From: Chimonanthus salicifolius
Taxonomy: Eukaryota; Streptophyta; Magnoliopsida; Laurales; Calycanthaceae
Direction: 5' to 3'
NCBI GenBank assembly: GCA_013350335.1
Contig: CM023540.1
Span: forward strand, 24,903,175 to 24,967,174
Length of the DNA stretch: 64,000 bases
Part shown: positions 38,901 through 50,900 of the stretch, piece by piece
Layout of the letters: every line of letters starts with the position of its first letter
How positions within the stretch are numbered: position 1 is the first letter of the stretch
Program-made: the position numbers and the translations under genes
Notes under the pieces: generated by a model
The model's database searches: none
Told to the model about the DNA's origin: nothing
What the model saw: the letters and a program-made list of their open reading frames with translations, nothing else

Positions 38901-41900
38901 CATATGCCTCTTCATGGTCTAGGACTTTAATAATTTAGCATAACCAAACAACTTTATTCTTTTGAATTTATCACAATCTGATCCTTCTATTGTTTTGAAT
39001 GTTTCATTTTTTATCCTCTTTAACTTACTAACCTGGTATGTAGAATAAACTGGAATATGTGTCACCGTTTCTAATTTGTCGACTACTGTGCTAGCCCAAA
39101 GCAGTTTCAAATTGAAACCATTTGTTTAATGTATGAACCAATGACCTAGTAATTGACTAAGTCTGGTTGGCTCAGGGGTGTACTTGGTTGCATTGCAAGG
39201 TCATTTTTTTTGCAACAGTAACAAATGGATTCATTTAATGAAGGGGAGAATACAAGAGAGAGAGCCACGTATAGGAGAGGTATACATGGCTATCAAAAGA
39301 AATACAAAGAAAAACATCTAAGAACTATGTGTAAGTAAACCGTCAACAGTATAGATACAATGTGGAGTTCCCCATCACCCCATACATCCAAAGAGAGACA
39401 TGATTAGAGAAGCACCATTATGGGTCTATGCTTTTGTACTCCCACTTTTGCTAGAAAATCAGCAATACTGTTTGCCATCCGAGGAACGTGTGTGAAGGTG
39501 GTAAATGTAAATGTGTTTGAGCTGATTGTAATTAGGATCAATGTAGCAAATACCGGTGGTAAATTTAATTTATTTGGAAAATACTGTATTATCAAGAATT
39601 TACCGCCCTTTTTTTATCGGTAAATATCCAGTAAAAATGCGATAAAAAGTGGTATTTAGGTATCTTGGCATGACTAATGCCATTTCTTTAATTATTAATG
39701 AAAATTCTATTAGTGTTTTATGGAGCTTAAGACTGAACTTTTAAGTTGTAAGTCTAATCTTTTTTCTTCTATTCTCTTCTTAGTTCGACTTTTCCCCTTA
39801 TTTTGATATTTGATAACTTTAATGATGGTATTCAGCAATGAACTTATGTGACATTATTAATGGTTATTTCAAGTTTAAATGTCCTTTTCATTTATATATT
39901 TATTATATTATTTTTTCTTATTATGTAAATATTTATATTTTTCGTGAGATTTTGCCTGTAAAAACCCAAAAAATTGAAAGCATCCTGATATTTACGATAG
40001 CCAATATTATCCCGAAAACGGTATTTGTGACGATTGCTTCCAATATGCAAGCTGGATCATGGCCTATTAATATATTTGCATTTTTCTTGGTCAATGTCTC
40101 ATTGATATGAGTATCATAGTACTGAATTAATTTGCAGATAATAAAATAGGATTATTCTATTTTCTACAGGGTGTCTTGCTCAGCGTTTATATTCAACAAA
40201 ACAGCAAGTGGCTGCAGCACTTGTTATTCAAAAGTATGCTCGCAGATGGCTATTTCGCTGTGCTTTCTTGCAAGTATGTTCAGCTGTTATTCTTATACAA
40301 TCCGGAATTCGGGGTTTATGCGCACGTCAAAAGTTTCTGTGTAGGAAAGAACATAGAGCTGCTACACTAATCCAGGTGATCTTGTCTTGTTGTTTGATTT
40401 ATTAGTTCTTGGTTTGTGTACTCTTTTCACAAAAACAACTACAACAACGATAATGATAATGACTAATGACAACAACAACAACAATAATAATAATAATAAA
40501 AACACATTCTTTTCCATATTCTGAAGTATACCCCAAACTTTTCTGATGTAGGACATGGAAGATACCCAAGGATCCACTTCTATTTATTTTTAGTTATTTA
40601 TTTATTTCTTAATTAGCAAGTTTGAGTAGATTAGGATTTATTATTTTCATTTTAGAATATTAGAGAGAATCCTTGTCTTAGAAGGAAGCCAGGTCGGTGG
40701 CTTTCCTAATTAGTCTTGAAGTTCTTTTCTATTTTCGTTTGGATTGTTTTATTATAAATGCATGTATCGTATGGGAGAGATGAACACACGATGGATTAAT
40801 AAAATTTATTAAGGCATAGCCTTTTGTTCTCTCTCTTCTATCTTTCTTTGTCCTGCCTAATTGCAGGCTGGTTCTTCATCAATTGGTATCAGAACCAAGG
40901 TTTCTCTGTATCTCTGTTATATAGAGACGTTCCTATTCGAAAACAGGCTTTTACATTATCAGGGACGATTGTGGTTTCCCCTCCCCTTTCCCCCTCACAA
41001 AACAAAAAATAAAAAATCCCAACAAAATAGCCAAAGCATCCCAGACCTTTCGGGCATAATCCCGAGGGAGAAACCATACCTTTGTTACCGCTACTGCTGT
41101 TGTTTGGGCTTTATCCCAGGTATCTCACGGCTACTGCTTTCCACCAGTTTCGCTTCGTTAGCTTCGCGTCACAACCAAATCTCACCTTTGCTGCCCACAA
41201 GCAGTTCCGCCCTTCTCGCTTCTTTCTTTCGTCTCTGTAGCCTCCAGATTCGCCTCTCCCATCACCAGATCAAGGTACAACCAGCCTTCCCTCTTTCCCA
41301 TCTTCCACCTTCTCAACGATTCCTTCTTTTTTTTCCCATCCCTGCTTCCGCTTCCTTTTTCCTTCTCTTTCGCCTCCCCCTCGAGCCCAGATACCCACTT
41401 TTCCCTCTCGTTTCCGCCGCTGCACCTTTTCTTTCTGTTCCTCTAATTCCTCTCCTTTCGTTTGCAACCCTAACTTATCCCTTTCATTTACATCCCACAT
41501 GACATGTTCCTGTCCCACACGTGCCTAACTTAAAACAAACCCATTCGCATATACGTTTCTACACACGTGCGAACCCTTCCTTTAACTCTCCACTCCTGCA
41601 CGTGTTTCCTAACTTCTTCCCCTTCCCACGTGTGACCATCCTTTTCCTATTTACCCACACTTACGTTTGCCCCATGCCAACCCGTGGCCCCCACCTCCTG
41701 TTGACCACTGTTAGGCCCCTTTGGCCAACCTTACATCCATGTCCTACTCGTGGATCCCATCTCACCCATCCATTAAACCAGTTACCTGCTCCTACTGTCA
41801 TGCTCCAACTGTCATGTCTTGGACCATGTGCCACCCCGATCTGATTACCAGCATCATGCAGGCCTGCTAGCATCCAACAACAATGGTGCTCAATTTATTA

Positions 41901-44900
41901 GCCAAACTGTGTAATGAATTTAAATCTGAAATTCTCTCTGAATTGCGATATGAATTTCACGTATTTTCCAAGAATTTAGAGAACTATTACTCGGCCGCAA
42001 ATACACAGCTCCTGATGAAAGTGAACAAAAACTCGAAATACGTGTCTACTTCCTCGAGATGTGTGTTGACTCCTCTCAAGTCAGACTCAACGTTCATCTG
42101 CTTCTCCAGAAGTTGTGACCACACAGACTTTGCCCGTGTTGACTGACAGAGTCAGTTGTGTTGCCGGCGCCACAGTCGATGCAACCGACGAGTGTCGATC
42201 CATCACCACCACCAATTCCATCACCTCCACCCCCACCCCCACGACCACATCAAAGTATCCAACCATCTCCTATACCCGAACCCCATCCCATTACGGATAC
42301 CAAGAACTCATCTCTGGTTATTCGTACCTTATCATGCCCGCCTCATGTCCTCCCTTTGGAGCCGTGTCCGACACACCATCAGGACCGTGCTATCTCCCCA
42401 GTGTAGTTTGAAATCCCTTCTTGACAGACTTGCTTCGCCCTCGTTCGAGCACACATGCGTTTGCTAACTTCTTCGTCCCACGAAATGAAAGCTCTCATTG
42501 TCCGTGTATTGAAGATTGTGCATTTCCAAGCTTCATCATTCGCATTTTTGACTTCGTCTTCATCTTTGTTTGGTGCCTTGTGATTTTGTTGATTTTAACA
42601 CGAGGACGAGTTCTTTTCAAGACCTGGGGGCTGATGTAGGACACGGAAGATCCCCAAGGATCCACTTCTATTTATTTTTATATACTTATTTATTTATTTC
42701 TTAGTTGGCAAGTTTGAGTAGATTAGGATTTATTATTTTCGTTTTAGAATATTAGAGAGAATTCTTGTTTTAGAAGGAAGCCAGGTCAGGTGGCTTTCCT
42801 AATTAGTCTTAAAGTCCTTTTCTATTTTCAGTTTGGATTATTTTATTATAAATACATGTATCGTATGGAAGAGATGAACACACGATGGACTAATAAAATT
42901 TATTAAGGCATAGCCTTTTGTTCTATATCTTTTATCTTCTTATTCCTGCCTGGTGTTGTGAGTCCCAACAAACTGTAAAAAGTGAATGGGGAATTCTCTC
43001 TTAGCTATAATGCCAATATTTAGCCACATTTGAAATTTTTGGTCATCTAATCTAATATGATGAAATAAAAGGTTGAACTTTAGGTATTAGATGGCTGGAT
43101 ATTGAACATGCTATTGAATTTTGGTAAATCTAAGAGTCCTTTCCATCTTGTATGGTTGGATGTGGCCCGCAATCATGTAACACTTCCATTTTGGAAATGC
43201 TAAGTTGAAATTGATGCGGAATATAATAAAAGGGGCTTTTTCGAACAGCTTACAAAAATATTAGGGCTTATTTCAGAATATGAAAAAGATTTGGAGCATT
43301 TTCTAGATTAAGCTAAAACATTGGGACTTCTTTCAAAATATCTCTTGATTTTATCATTGAGTTCTAGCCCAAATTTTGATTAGGACTTTGTTGTTTGATA
43401 TATAATATATAAAAGCAATGAACTGAGGTGACACCTTTTCTTGTTTGTAATTTGACTTTTCCTATTTGACTATACACTTGTTAAGATGCTTTATCACTTG
43501 GCTGTGAATTCTTCCAATGTTTGGAGTGAGGTCATGAGATTTTAATGCTTGATTCCCCAATATTTCTTTATTTCATGCTACATTCTTATAGTTGGAGTAA
43601 AGATCTTGGACATGGATCCAAGTCTGAGTTGAGTTAGCTGAGTCATCTAGAAATTGTCTGGATTCAGTCACCTCCGTAGGCAAAACCTTGTATCATTTAT
43701 GACCATGACCTGGACCTGGCTGAGTTTTAGGAACTTGATAAGCTCTTTATTGTATCATTTTTTAACCTTTGATATCATCTGAATACAATTTATAGCACCT
43801 CTTCTATGCTTTTTACCTAATTTTCTTTGCACTTTAGGACTCGGCATTCAAATTATATTTATTCATTAGCTATTGGTCTCTCCATGGAGATTTGCACAGC
43901 AACATTATCAGTCTTGTCCTAGAATGCATGCATTGTCAACATAATCCCATCTGAATGCCATGTTTAAATTTTTTTTGTCCTTATTTATACTGTTTTTTCC
44001 AATTTTTTGTTGATTTTTTGGTTGGGCCTTAATAGTCAGCATTGTGACTTGTTTGAAGCTTATTTTAGATGTTTTGCTCATTTGCTTTTCTGATTTTAAT
44101 ATAATCACTTAGGCTCGATGGAGGATGTGGAAAGCCTGCTCGATTTTCCATCAATATCGATGCTGATATTGTGGCCATACAGTGTGCTTGGAGAAGGAAG
44201 CTTGCGAAACGAGAGCTCAAGAGGCTCAAATTGGTATGGACCAATTTTTCACAATTGGTGTAAAATGTTTTTCATTTGTTGGGAATTCTACATTCAAGAA
44301 TTTGGATTCTGTGGATCTTTCCCTGTTATTTTACTTTGTCAACGAAAATTAAGGATGATTAGCTCTTTAGGAGTCTTATGAAGTTGTCTACACTCATACA
44401 TGTTCTTTCTATGAGTCTTAGAACTTCTATAGGCCACTTGCATTTGATGCTTCCTGCAATATTGTTGCTTTGGAAGATTAGGTTTTGGTTATCTGTTAAT
44501 TTCAAAGGAGTAATCTAATTCCATCTGATTCTTTTCTAAGATTGATAAATATTTCATTTATTTAGTTTAAAATGATGATGCATTTACTCCTCTTTTTTTT
44601 TGGGGGGGTGGTCTCATAGGAGGCAAATGAAGCTGGTGCTTTACGTGAAGCAAAGAACAAACTCGAGAAGCAACTGGAAGATCTCACATGGCGGTTGCAT
44701 TTGGAGAAAAGATTCCGAGTATATCTTTGCCTATTGTTCTAGAATATTTTGGTCGTGTTTTTTCTATTATCATGGTTTAGTTTCTGAAGCATGTTGTAGT
44801 ATAATGATTCGTTATGTTGAAGGTGTTATTTTGTACTGCTCATACCTACATGATAGTTAGATATTTGTGTTGAATATTGTTTCCATTCCCAATATTGTGA

Positions 44901-47900
44901 CAAGGATTTTAGCCACATATAATCAGGTTCATGTCCAAATAGCTTTTAGAAAGCCAATTTATTCCAGAGTCTGTCCATAGGTTCTTGGGCCCCCCATTTT
45001 AAACATGATAGGGAGCAAGTTTTGACTGATTACTGAAGGATGGGTGTTACTCTAGATGCAAACTTGATCATACCAATTCCTTTCCAGCATTTATGCTGAT
45101 TCCTGTTCGGTACTTCACATCATGTTTTTTATATGCTACTTATTTTGTGCTTTTGATTTTAAAGTTGTAACACAGTTTTAATCCTGCTTTTCTTTGTACT
45201 GGGGTCCTGATACTTCATCATGTGCATGTTTCATAGGTGGTTTATTGGTGCACACATCTGTATTCATGTGACCTAGCACTGATCATGACATTTTGCAATG
45301 TAGGCATCCAGTGAAGAGTCAAAGTCAGTAGAGATTTCAAAGCTTCAACAAGCAATGGAACAGTTGAATGCTGAATTAAATGCTGCTAAATTGGCTACAC
45401 GAAATGAGTGCAACAAGAATGCTTTGCTTCTAAATCAACTAGAGTTGTCATTGAAAGAGAGAGGAGAATTGGAAAGCAGACTTGTCAAAATGGGAGAACT
45501 GAACAAGGAGAATGCTCTTTTGAAGGTTATATTTTTTATTTGCTATGAATATATTATTTCTGATTCTGCATAGGTATAGCATTTTTAGTATCCAACTTCG
45601 ATCTCAATTTCAGGACATAAATGGTGGGTTCTTCGTCATTGTCGATTATGTTATTTGTATGTTGGTGCAGTCCTTCAGTTGCATCTACTTCCTGTCAGGT
45701 TATCACCCACTCAATTTTAAATTTCAACAAGTAATGAACTTGAAAAAGATATGGTTGCAAGACTTGCAGTGTCCTTTTCAATAAAGGAATTGCATCCATC
45801 TTCTGTCACCGGGGAAACCTCATCTGCTATTGATTTACCTCCTTATTGCTTTAGTTTATTATTGATGTTACCAGTTTTCTTACTGGATTTGTACTCTGCT
45901 GTGGTCTGCATCGTTTGCTGAATCATTGCCCTTTCTACTTGTGTAAGATTGACTATTAAATGTCTTGTTGATTAATAGGCATAATCCTAGAACATAAAGG
46001 GTGCTGTTTAGTTTTGCTTTGTCAAAATTATGCATAGGGAAATATGAGGGAAATTGAGAAATCTTGGGGCCACATTATTTTCTTGAGGTGTTTCAGTAAG
46101 TCAAACAGCTAACCATCCAACATTTATGGGGAAATCAAATACAATGTGTGTAAACCAGTTTAGGCATGAGTATTGGTGCTTCTCTTCTACTGAACATGTC
46201 TAGACGTTCTGGTTATTTATTTTGCCAGAATCATGAAGAGGAGGGTGTGGCAATAAATTATTACCAAACAATCCTACTTAATCTTAATTGTATAATTAAA
46301 AGAGAGGATACTTATTTGTACACTCTGTTGAACATGTTGGACATCCTTACCATGGAGTTTATCTGTATGTCTTCTTCTGAATGCTGTGTTTTTTGCCACT
46401 TTTGGTTATTTTATGAGGTGACCTTGCATATGCTGATATTCTAAAAATATTGATGGGTTTTTTTTTTTTGAGCAGTAACAGGGAGATTTCTATTCATAAA
46501 AGAAGTTACAAATACATCAAGAAACAAAAGATCTAAAATGATTAGACCACAAATGAAAGGAAATACAAAATGAAGAAGAAAAAGAAAAAGAACATAACAC
46601 ACTACAGTATATCATAGATAGTAAAAACACTATTGTCAAAACAACCCCATCTAATCTCATAGGAAAAGATACCTGAGAGATGGTCATCAACTCCCAACTT
46701 GGCAAAGTAGTATGTCACTCCGTTGGTTGTTAACTGATCTGAACAAAGGAAATGTCAAGCCCTGAAACAAAGTCTCTAATATTCCTTACCGTAGTGATCA
46801 ATCTCCAAGGAGGACAATTTTGTCCCTTTGCCTATTTGGTTGCATATGCTGAATCCCCTTCAATCACAAGTTTTCCATCCCCATGGATTTTCCAAATGGT
46901 CAAAGTTGTCCTAATGCTAAGGATGTCCGCCTAATTTGAGTCTCTGTTTGAGTCTCTGATTCCCACCGACTTAGAATAAAACGATTGATGTTGAGCCCGC
47001 GTGATTCCTAAGCACACCACCTATCCTTGTTGTCCTCGATTTTTCCCCAGCAGTTCCATCCACATTAAATTTCATGATATCTTGTCTTGGTGCAGCCCAT
47101 CTATCCACAGATCCGTTGGTTTAAGACCCCTATACTCGATGCCAAAAAGGATTCAAACGCTCCCCACTTTGCTTTCTTGGAACGCTCACTAATCTCCGTT
47201 GATTTGCCTTTGAAGATTCTGGAGTTTCTTTCTTTCCATTGTGTCCACAATACTATGGTTGGGATCATGTTCATGCAACTTTCAGTCTAGGTGAGTCTTG
47301 ATAGGAAACACGATCTCACCGAGCCTACACAAGTTCTATCAAAGACCTAAGGGACATCTAATAGTTTGGCAAAGTTTGTCCATAGAGTCTGAGCAGCTGG
47401 TAGCTGGCAAATGGGCATAAGCGGAGCAACTTCCTCCGATCTCAACAACCCTCTCCTCTTAAGATCCATTTTGGTCAACACTCTTCCTTTTAACAGCACC
47501 ACACAAAAATTTGAACCCTTAGGGGAGCGACACCTTTCCATTCCAAACTAGTGGGGGACTCATAATAAGATGTTGATGAATCTCCTAGTCCACCACTGAC
47601 TTGATTGAATGGATACATGAGGAATCACCCATTCAAACAAGTTCATCCTCATCATCTAATGACAAGGGGAACTCCCCAGCTGGACTAAGAGATTGTCCTA
47701 CTGCTGCATTCAAAGGATCTCAGTTCCCTTCTAAACTCAAGCTGCCATGAGATAAGATTACCCTCCACTCTGTAGCAGTCCTGTATTAATTCTCCCCTAG
47801 CCACTGATCCTTCCAAAACAAAGTTCTGTCACTTCTCTCGACCAGAAGCCTAGTTTTGCCTCGATACATACTCCCACCATCTCCTTGCCTTGACTTAATT

Positions 47901-50900
47901 TCCACCAGGCCTTAACTAATGAGGAACCCGTTTTCTCCACACTATCGCTTAGAGTCCATCCACTACTCTCCTCCAAACCATACCTCATTGTTAGAATTCT
48001 TACCCACAGAGCCTCCCTCACATTCTCTCGAAACGCCATCCCCACTTACACAACAGGGCTTCATTCCTAATCAAAAGTGGAACAAAACCTAACCCTCCCT
48101 TGTATTTGGGTTTAAGGACCTCTAACCATGCCACTAAATGAACCTTCTTTTTCATCTCCTTACCACTGAACAAAAATCTTCTAAAAATCTGTTCTATTTT
48201 CCCGACTATTTCTTCTGGCTTTATGAAAAGGGATAAATAGTAACCCAAGAGAGCGCTGGTCTAAAGGTCAAGAAGCTCCCCTCATGAAAGGAGGTCTTGA
48301 GTTTGATTCACACTCAACATCCCTCTAGGCCACTCCCCTTAGTTGCTTACCCGGTGTGTGTGGGATTGGGAGGCTTGCACATGCCCCTAAGGACTAGTCG
48401 GGTTAAAATGTTCCCTGTCCAAATACAGGTGAGACCCCTGGGCATCTTGGTTATTAAATAAAAAAAAGGGGGATAAATAGTAAATCGGAAGTTTCATTAG
48501 GACATACTTGATGAGGGCAACCCTACCCCTAAAAGAGAGGTATTTCCTAACCCACCATGCCAATCTTCTCTCCACCTTCTCTACCACCGAGCCCAGAATC
48601 TTTTGTCTTGGGTTCCCTCCCACAGGTAGCCCTAGATAGATGAAAAGGAGTTTCCTTGTGCCACAACCTATCTCTTCTGCCAATTCCTTAAGGCTGTTCC
48701 CCCCTCCACATCAATCCCGATAAGGGCACTCTTACCAAGATTGATCCTTAGACCTGAAACCCGCTCAAAACACCTAAGAGTCGTCTGGTATCCTGTGTTT
48801 TCTTGTCTGTTTGGTTCACAAAAGAAGAGGGTGCCATCGACAATGTAACGACCCGTCCCGTTAGCACAATATTGTCCGCTTTGGGCGTACACATGGACCC
48901 GCACGGCTTTGTTTTGGCAAACCAATCCACTGTTGCTCCCAAAAGGCCTTGTGCTAGAAGGAGGAAGGCTACTACTTATATACCAGGGAATTTCCAATAC
49001 CACTAACAATGTGGGACTTTTTAGGGTAGGGTATTACAATCTACCCCCTTAAAGCCAAAGCCGTCCCCGGCTCTGCACATACAATAATCAATCCCACACC
49101 CTCAGGCAGAGAGTTGAACCATGCTCTGAATACCATTTGTAACGACCCTTCCCGCTAGCACAATATTGTCCGCTTTAGGCCTACACATGGACCCACATGG
49201 CTTTGTTTTGGTGAGCCAAGTCACTGTTGCTCCCAAAAGGCTTTGTGCTAGAAGGAGGAAGGCTACTACTTATATACCTAGGGAATTTCCAATGCCACTA
49301 ACAATGTGGGACTTTTTGGGGCAGGGTATTACAAACAAACTGTAGATGAGTGTTAATTGACCCATTTGGCGATGACCTGAAACCTCTAACAATTCCTAAG
49401 TCTCTAGCTTTTTCCACCAATTTGTTTAGACTTTCTCCCACAAGGGTAAAGATGAAGGGAGAAAGTGGGTCTCTCTTGTTTTAAGCCCCTGTTAGCTTGT
49501 ATTGGTGAAGTTGGGGGGCCATTTACCAAAACAAAGTATGTGGTATCCTCAATGCAGGCTTTCATCCACCGACGTCATAGTCGCCCAAGACCTATCCTAT
49601 CAAAGAGATAGCTCACAACGGATCAATCCACAAAATCATTATTATCTTTATGTTGAATAGGAGACCCGATTTCTTATCTTTATGTCTCATGTGAACAAGC
49701 TCATTGGCAATTAAAACTCCTATCTAAGATTTGTCTATCCAGACAATGGCCCCTGTGATTCACCAATAATCTCTGGCAGTATTTTTTTTTTCAATCTATC
49801 AGCCAACACTTTGGCTATAAGTTTATAAACTCTACCAACAAGACGAATTGGCCTATAATGTGATAGTTCAGCCGAGCCTTCCGTCTTTGGGATGAGTGTG
49901 ATAAAGGAGTTCTTCAAACTTTTGTTGATAATTCCACCTTGATGAAATTCCTTGAATACCCTAAGGAAAGTAGGTCCCACAGTCTCCCGACATGTTTAAA
50001 GGAATGTAAAGTTGAAACCGTCTAGACCTGGGGCTCTATCTCATGAAGGCTATCCATTGCAGCATTGATCTCATTGATGTAGAACTCTCTTTCTAACCAG
50101 ACTCCTCTCTCCACTAATCCTCCTAAACTGAATCCCTTCCATCATTGGTCTGGGGGAACTCCTAAGAGTCAATGAGGCGGAAAAAAGCTCAGAAAAAGGG
50201 GATCTAGGGTCTCTAGAAATTTTGGCAGGTGAGAACCCATGCAAGGGGACAGGCAAATGCAACGTAGATGGGGTGGGGGATGGGGCAAGTCCCCTGGAGG
50301 GGTCATAGTAGTAAGGAAGAACAAGGAGGTTCAGGAGCGAGAGTATCCAATCCAAGCTGAGGAAAGCCGAAGCACCAACTGCTGAAATGGGGAGTTGGTA
50401 AAAGGGCTGGGAGTGAAGCACTGCAGTGGATGAGCCACCATCCCAGATAGCCGAAGGTAAACATCTGGAAGTCCGAATGACAAGGATGAGCCACAGTCGA
50501 TGATCCTCTGACCAAATAGGAGAGTAGGACAAGTCGAGCCCAAGGAGGTGGGGTGTAGACCAAGGGGGTGAAGAAGAGCATCTAACAATATTAGGTCACT
50601 TGTTGTGGAAGGGAGGTGTGTTGTGGATAGGAATGGCTTTAGAGAGCAGTCAGGTGACACTTCCTAGCTATTTTTCAGTCTATTGATGATTTATATGGCT
50701 ATTTTGGTATTAAATTGTCGAAATAATTGATCCATGATTTTTTTTTTTTTTGCCCCTTTCATATGAGTATTTTTATTGTTGGGCACATTATTCTGCTTTG
50801 CAACATAAATGAAGTTCTCTTGGTGTGCATGATGCTGAACTGAGGTTTTAGCAAACTTCTTTGAAAAAGGATCTCTTGTTCAGTGTGGCTTCCATCTCTG

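Larger units (their letters stand above)
40544..42970 (+). mobile_element. Non-autonomous LTR retrotransposon (Gypsy-like, no pol)
   Basis: Left LTR 40544-40878 and right LTR 42632-42970 are direct repeats starting TGATGTAGGACA and ending CA. They share aagtttgagtagattaggat, gaagccaggtc and atgaacacacgatgg. A primer site tggtatcagaacc follows the left LTR at 40884; a purine tract cctgggggc precedes the right LTR. The ~1.75 kb interior has no RT or integrase: an open frame at 40861-41502 of low complexity and a small one at 41883-42146. cgaggacgag near 42601 resembles the end of Gypsy pol. No clean TSD found. Confidence 0.87.
46460..50660 (-). mobile_element. Long LINE with nested SINE and TRIM
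   Basis: Minus strand, 5' to 3' (right to left). [13 protein letters not shown] (about 50120) comes first, then [33 protein letters not shown] and IIGESQG (about 49735-49920). [12 protein letters not shown] (about 48800-48835) follows, then [12 protein letters not shown] (about 48600), [10 protein letters not shown] and [20 protein letters not shown] (about 48040-48100). Next are zf-RVT debris and RNase H (about 46700-47080). The 3' end is oligo(T) with gagcagtaacaggg at 46471. Upstream of 50160 the origin is uncertain. Interrupted by a SINE at 48244 and a TRIM at 48844. Confidence 0.87.

Noticed and set aside
40861..41502. 213-residue plus-strand open frame as a gene
   Set aside because: Starts in the LTR and primer site of an LTR element; low-complexity Pro/Ser/Phe-rich, no known domain.
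40539..42975. Target-site duplication of the Gypsy-like element
   Set aside because: Flanks ttttc and aactg do not match at any tested LTR edge.
44113..44233. Programmed +1 frameshift as explanation for exon 16
   Set aside because: No known recoding in myosins, and two other exons show the same kind of surplus base.
44113..44233. Alternative acceptor or tiny intron repairing exon 16
   Set aside because: Residues on both sides of the shift are conserved, leaving no removable segment with GT-AG ends.
48244..48330. tRNA gene
   Set aside because: Only A- and B-box-like motifs; no cloverleaf or acceptor stem seen. It is a SINE head.
48844..49333. Cassandra-type TRIM
   Set aside because: The repeats lack any 5S rRNA-like segment.
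50071..50660. Overlapping minus-strand frames of 92-153 residues
   Set aside because: Contiguous with LINE RT entry on the same strand; Pro/Leu/Ser-rich without a recognisable domain.
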